Assembly: GCA_027943245.1 (NCBI GenBank)
Contig: JANDJZ010001051.1
Coordinates: forward strand, 1-11,523
DNA length: 11,523 nucleotides
Source of the DNA: Acanthamoeba sp. SK_2022b
Taxonomy: Eukaryota > Discosea > Longamoebia > Acanthamoebidae
Direction: 5' to 3'
Shown: piece after piece, positions 8,021 through 11,523 of the stretch
How the letters are laid out: each line of letters opens with the position of its first letter
Numbering within the stretch: position 1 is the stretch's first letter
The notes under the pieces: model-generated
What the model was told of the DNA's origin: nothing
The model's database searches: none
What the model saw: the letters and a program-made list of their open reading frames with translations, nothing else
Position numbers and translations under genes: made by a program

Positions 8021-9312
8021 TTACATGGGGAGATTGAGGCTGTCGGTGGTGTCGAACCAGGAGGGGGCCACGGGCCTGCTCGCCGGCTTCTCCAGGCGCT
8101 TGGGGTTGTCGCCCATGAGCGGCCACAGGAGCTTCTTGACCAGGTCGAGCTTCTGCTTGTTGGGATCGTTCTCCCGGCCCAGGTCCTTGGTCTTGAAGAA
8201 CTTGCGCTTGAACTGCGGGTAGTTCTCGGACACGCTCGCGATATTCAACGACGCGATCGTGTTGTCGGGCCTGTCTCCCAACATTGATTAGTATTATTCT
8301 AATTGGTTTATATTTATTTGTAATTTTATTTATGTTAAAATTCATTGGCCAAAAAAAAAAAAAAAAACACAAAAAACAACAGAACGTACCAGGAAGACCG
8401 CTTGGCGAGGAGGTAGACAAAGATGTCCCTGACGCAGGTAAGCAAGAGGGCCGTGGACATCTGGGCCGTCTTGGCCTCGTCGTGAAGCGATCTGAACAGC
8501 GCTGTCATGAGCTCCTTGCCCACCAGCTCCTCCATGGGCTGACGATACAGCAATTTGTTTTCTGTGTGCGTGTGCGTGTGTGCGTGTGTGCGTGTCAGCG
8601 AGGCGCGCCAAGTTCGCAAGCTCTGCAACAGGGGGTCGGTCGTACGGTCGAGGACAGAGAGGAGTCGGGGCACGAGCGGCAGAGTGCGCATGCGGCTGCC
8701 CGAGTCGGGCCAGTAGTAGACGAGACCCACCACGCCCCGCATCACCTGCACGGCGATGGCCTGGTCGTGTGTCGTGAGGGTCAGTCGACACGAAGCCACG
8801 AAGACAGAGAGAGAGAGAGAGAGCAGAGAGAGCAGAGAGGAGAAAGGAGGGGAGGAGGAGGCGGTCACCTCCTGGGAGAGCAGGGAGACGGCGAGCGGGG
8901 ACGGCCGGAACGCTTCGCCCTTCTTGACGCCCTCGCTGGAGGTCAGCAGAATCGAATCCATCCACAGCGCGTAGTCCCTGCGACAGTAGTGGTAAAGTTA
9001 GAAATTAAAAAAAAAATGAAAATATTAATAAAAGAATTAAAAAAACAATTAGAAATAAGAAATGGTAAGTAAAATGCTACCGAGTGAGATCGCGAAGGAG
9101 CTTCTCCTCCACCAGCTCGGCGGCCACCGAAGTCGTGGCCTGACCCTGGTTCCGCCTCTGGACCTCGGCCCACGACGAGAAGAGCCGCTTCACCAGGAAG
9201 TCGAGCAGCTGCGGGAGGATCGAGTGCAGCACGGGCCACCACTGCTGCGGGCAGTTCTGCACGAACGGTATCAAGAAGTGCTCTGCACGCACGCATCAAA
9301 GCCACGCAGGTC

Positions 9313-9385
<73 letters not shown>

Positions 9386-10809
9386 CGATGCCACAGTGTG
9401 CGACGCGGGTGAAACGGTACTGAGCAGGGAGGCCAGGTGTCGGTTCTGCATGTGGACCAGGTGGACCAGCACGTAGTCCACCAGCACGCGCTCGATGCCC
9501 TTGGAGTAGAACTCCTCGCCGTAGCTCGTCATCCGGCCGAGCAGCGTGTACCTGTCGTGCACGGACCGTGGGGCCACGAGCGTGAGCGTGTGGGGGAATG
9601 GGGAAGGGAGGGAGAAGAAGAGGAGGAGGAGGCCCTACGCGTTGATGCGCATGGAGGAGAGCCACGACGTGGCGTTCTTGATCTGAGAGCCCATCGTGCT
9701 GGGCTGTTCCTCCCACCGCCCGTTGAAGTGACCTGCACGCCAGGCGCACATGAGAGAGAGAGAGAGAGAGAGAGTCAGGGAGATCCAGTCCATTATGGCT
9801 CCAGCCTGCGCTGGCGTCGGCGTCGGTGGGGTACCCAGCACATCAGAGACGGCCTTGCTGTCGAAGTCCAGAACAAAGTGCATGGCAAGAGGCAGCTGCT
9901 CCCTGGAGGACGAGAATCACACAAATCGATTTTTAGTTTAATAATTTATTTATTATGTTTTATGTTTTATGTTTTATGTTTTATTAATTGATTAGTATGT
10001 ATTATTTATTATTATCGATGTATGGGTTGGGAAAAGGGCAGGCACGCACCGAACTTCGGGGGTCCATATGGTGTGGATGCTGCGCAGGATGGACAGCAGG
10101 TTGGGCAGGATCTGCATCAGCGTGGCCGACATGGGATGGCGGTGCGCTCCCTCGCGCGTCCCGCTCAAAAAGCCGCCCTTCCCGAGGCAAATGGCGCCAC
10201 CGCACGACACGTCAGCACACACACATATATAGAAAATAAAATAAATATAAAATATAAAATATAAGTGCGTGTGCTGTTGGAGGGCGTACAGAGGCCAGCT
10301 CGCTGGCGTCCTTGGGCACGGCGGCGCGCCTGGCCACGGCAAGGAAGGTGTTGAGGAGGTGATACAGCTTGCGGGACCCCATCGCCTGCTGCAGCGACAC
10401 CGTTGCCGGCATCTGCTCCTCGATTGGCCCCTGCAACACATAAACGGTCCAACCGTGGTGAGGCATTCCATTCATTCATTCATCCAATCCAATCCAATCC
10501 ATCAAGCCTGAAAGCAGAAGTGGGAGGAGCACCTGCTGCTTCTGCTTGGTGATGACGCCGATGAAGTCCAGGAGGCCGGGCACGTCTGCCACCAGGTTCG
10601 TAAGCATGGGCGATGTCCATTCCTGATGACGACGACACATTGTTTGAAAGGGGGGGAAAAAGAAATTATTATTTAATAAGCTGAGAACGCAGAGAAAAGA
10701 AAAAGAAAGACAAGGGCGAAGTAGGGCGGGCACCTCCAATGGGGTCTTGAGCACGGCCAAGACGAAGGCTTCCTGCTTCGCTAGGTTCCGGAACGCATTG
10801 CTATAGTAG

Positions 10810-10886
<77 letters not shown>

Positions 10887-11523
10887 CACACACAACACAC
10901 AACACACGCAGCTCAGCGGTCATTCCATAAGAGGAGAAGGTGGTTGAGAGACCGGTGGTCCGTGCCTCACGGCCACGAGGGCTTCGATGAGATTGGCCTT
11001 TTCCTCTTCGAGGAGCAGGCCCTGGGCGTAGATCTGTCCGATCATGTTGAGGATGCTCTCGAGGTGGGGCAGCAGGGCGTCGGGGACCTCGTTGCAGATG
11101 TGTATGAAGGTCTGCGAGGCCTTCCTGCGCGCCATCGTCGTGCTAAGCGACAGATCGTTGATCGACGCCGCGCCCTGCTCCTCTGGCGGCCTAAACGTCA
11201 CCAGCTCCAACAACTGCGCGCAATGCCACGCGTTCAGTTCAGTTCAGTCCAAGCGACGCTCTCACTCGCAAGGTGAGCTCACACGGTACCCGGGGCAAAA
11301 TGTGTTGGAGAGCGGCGGGGGAGAACGCGTAGTAGCCGGAGAAGCCCTTGTAGGCTTCCACCACGCAGGACAGCATCAGCGAATTCTTCGCGTGCGATCC
11401 AACAACAACAAGCGTGAGCCATTTTCGTAATATTAAGAAGGCACTACAAAATAATAAAATAAAATAAAATAAAATAAAATAAAAAATAATGGAAAAGATG
11501 ATCATTTGGGGGAGGGTGCTACC
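8021..11523 (-). CDS. XPO5: Exportin-5-like karyopherin, C-terminal part (5' end outside window)
   Basis: I joined 14 exons: 11443-11290, 11213-10966, 10800-10734, 10622-10533, 10430-10290, 10177-10050, 9902-9835, 9732-9639, 9551-9421, 9282-9081, 8977-8869, 8760-8646, 8561-8390 and 8270-8021 (stop). Phase is preserved at each junction, giving about 655 residues. The product matches the C-terminal half of Exportin-5 as I remember that family. Landmarks are NSLMLSCVVEAYKG, ARRKASQTFIHICNEVP, EEEKANLIEALVAVSNAF, a GGF segment, LLSILRSIHTIWTPE, and VEEKLLRDLTR. The remaining length agrees with human XPO5 from the equivalent point. Exportin-5 is a HEAT-repeat transport receptor that binds Ran-GTP and carries double-stranded RNA such as pre-miRNA, tRNA and some proteins out of the nucleus. 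The N-terminal Ran-binding half is missing here. The first acceptor (11443) is uncertain; an acceptor near 11380 (GAAG|AAT) is the alternative. Confidence 0.85.
8271..8389 (-). other. 119-bp intron with clear branch-point motif
   Basis: The donor is CTTCCTG|GTACGT and the acceptor GACAG|GCCC. A TACTAAT branch-like motif lies about 20 bases before the acceptor, and a long T-run follows the donor. Splicing gives KRSSW joined to PDNTIASL. It is the last intron of the exportin gene. Confidence 0.85.
8806..8844. repeat. (AG)n purine tract in an exportin intron
   Basis: AG repeats at 8806-8823 are followed by interrupted AGAG/GCAGAGAG units. On the gene's strand this is a CT-rich polypyrimidine stretch inside the intron at 8761-8868, and it may strengthen the 3' splice site. 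Confidence 0.9.
9314..9383. repeat. (AC)35 microsatellite
   Basis: A 70-bp uninterrupted AC tract lies in the 138-bp exportin intron at 9283-9420. In the sense strand it is a TG tract about 30 bases before the acceptor at 9283. Confidence 0.97.
9752..9774. repeat. (GA)n microsatellite in an exportin intron
   Basis: About 23 bp of GA dinucleotides lie in the intron at 9733-9834. They read as CT on the sense strand, close to the acceptor. Confidence 0.92.
9953..9984. repeat. Tandem 7-mer (ATGTTTT, about four copies)
   Basis: The unit TATGTTT/ATGTTTT repeats about four times in the AT-rich intron at 9903-10049. Confidence 0.9.
10467..10502. repeat. Tandem CATT then CCAAT-type short repeats
   Basis: Copies of CATT are followed by three to four copies of CCAAT, inside the exportin intron at 10431-10532. 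These are slippage-type repeats rather than a CCAAT promoter array. Confidence 0.85.
10801..10965 (-). other. GC-AG intron containing a long TG repeat
   Basis: The donor reads GTGAG|GCACGG and the acceptor ACTATAG|CAAT. No GT donor nearby keeps the reading frame with this acceptor. The GC donor gives ALVAVSNAFRN, which fits the family (human ALVLISNQFKN). At 165 bp it is the longest complete intron in the window. Confidence 0.7.
10811..10907. repeat. (AC)n microsatellite, about 75 bp pure plus imperfect tail
   Basis: Uninterrupted AC dinucleotides run from 10811 to 10885, followed by ACACA/ACACAC units with single-base slips to about 10907. It lies wholly in an exportin intron. On the transcribed strand it is a TG tract ending 10 bases before the 3' splice site. 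Confidence 0.97.
11453..11487. repeat. Tandem AAAAT pentamer
   Basis: About six copies of AAAAT/TAAAA lie in the AT-rich stretch near the right edge. This stretch is probably the first (incomplete) exportin intron in the window. On the minus strand it is a T-rich run before the acceptor TTTTGTAG. Confidence 0.85.

Noticed and set aside
9314..9383. Reading the AC tract as a coding Thr-His or Cys-Val repeat protein
   Set aside because: The tract sits between well-supported splice sites, and removing it joins conserved exportin exons in frame.
8281..11523. CRISPR-like or mobile-element repeats
   Set aside because: The repeats are simple microsatellites within introns. No spacers, terminal inverted repeats, transposase or target-site duplications were seen.

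Overview
The window looks like nuclear DNA of a free-living amoeba, most likely Acanthamoeba. Coding sequence is GC-rich (above 60% by eye) and packed tightly. Introns and intergenic stretches are short and AT-rich or made of simple repeats. Introns are 69-165 bp, mostly GT-AG. One gene is a receptor with kinase, cyclase-like and kinase domains in a row, a layout I associate with Acanthamoeba. The genus call is an inference from gene style and content, not from a database match.

Layout, left to right. (1) Bases 1-39 read as the last codons of a plus-strand gene that begins outside the window. (2) 149-5146, minus strand, is a two-exon gene for a receptor of about 1642 residues. It has a signal peptide, two tandem PstS-like (phosphate-binding-protein fold) ectodomains, an EGF-like module, one membrane span, a tyrosine-kinase-like (TKL) kinase domain, a Ser/Gly linker, a degenerate class III nucleotidyl cyclase domain, an acidic linker and a second TKL kinase domain. 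(3) 5147-5860 is a 714-bp divergent promoter region with TATA-like elements for both flanking genes. (4) 5861-7894, plus strand, is an intronless, secreted GMC-family flavin oxidoreductase of 677 residues. (5) 8021 to the right edge, minus strand, is the C-terminal half of an Exportin-5 (XPO5/HASTY-like) karyopherin. I could join 14 exons with consistent reading phase at every junction, giving about 655 residues. One junction uses a GC-AG intron, and two introns carry long CA/TG microsatellites.

The genes do not form an operon and need not share a pathway. Genes 2 and 4 are divergent, and genes 4 and 5 are tail to tail with only 126 bp between their stop codons. The receptor probably passes an outside cue to cytoplasmic Ser/Thr or Tyr phosphorylation. 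The GMC enzyme probably oxidises an alcohol or sugar outside the cell or in the secretory or endocytic pathway. The exportin carries RNA or protein cargo out of the nucleus with Ran-GTP. The most notable items are the receptor architecture with its apparently inactive cyclase domain and altered ligand-binding loops, and the reconstruction of a repeat-rich exportin gene.
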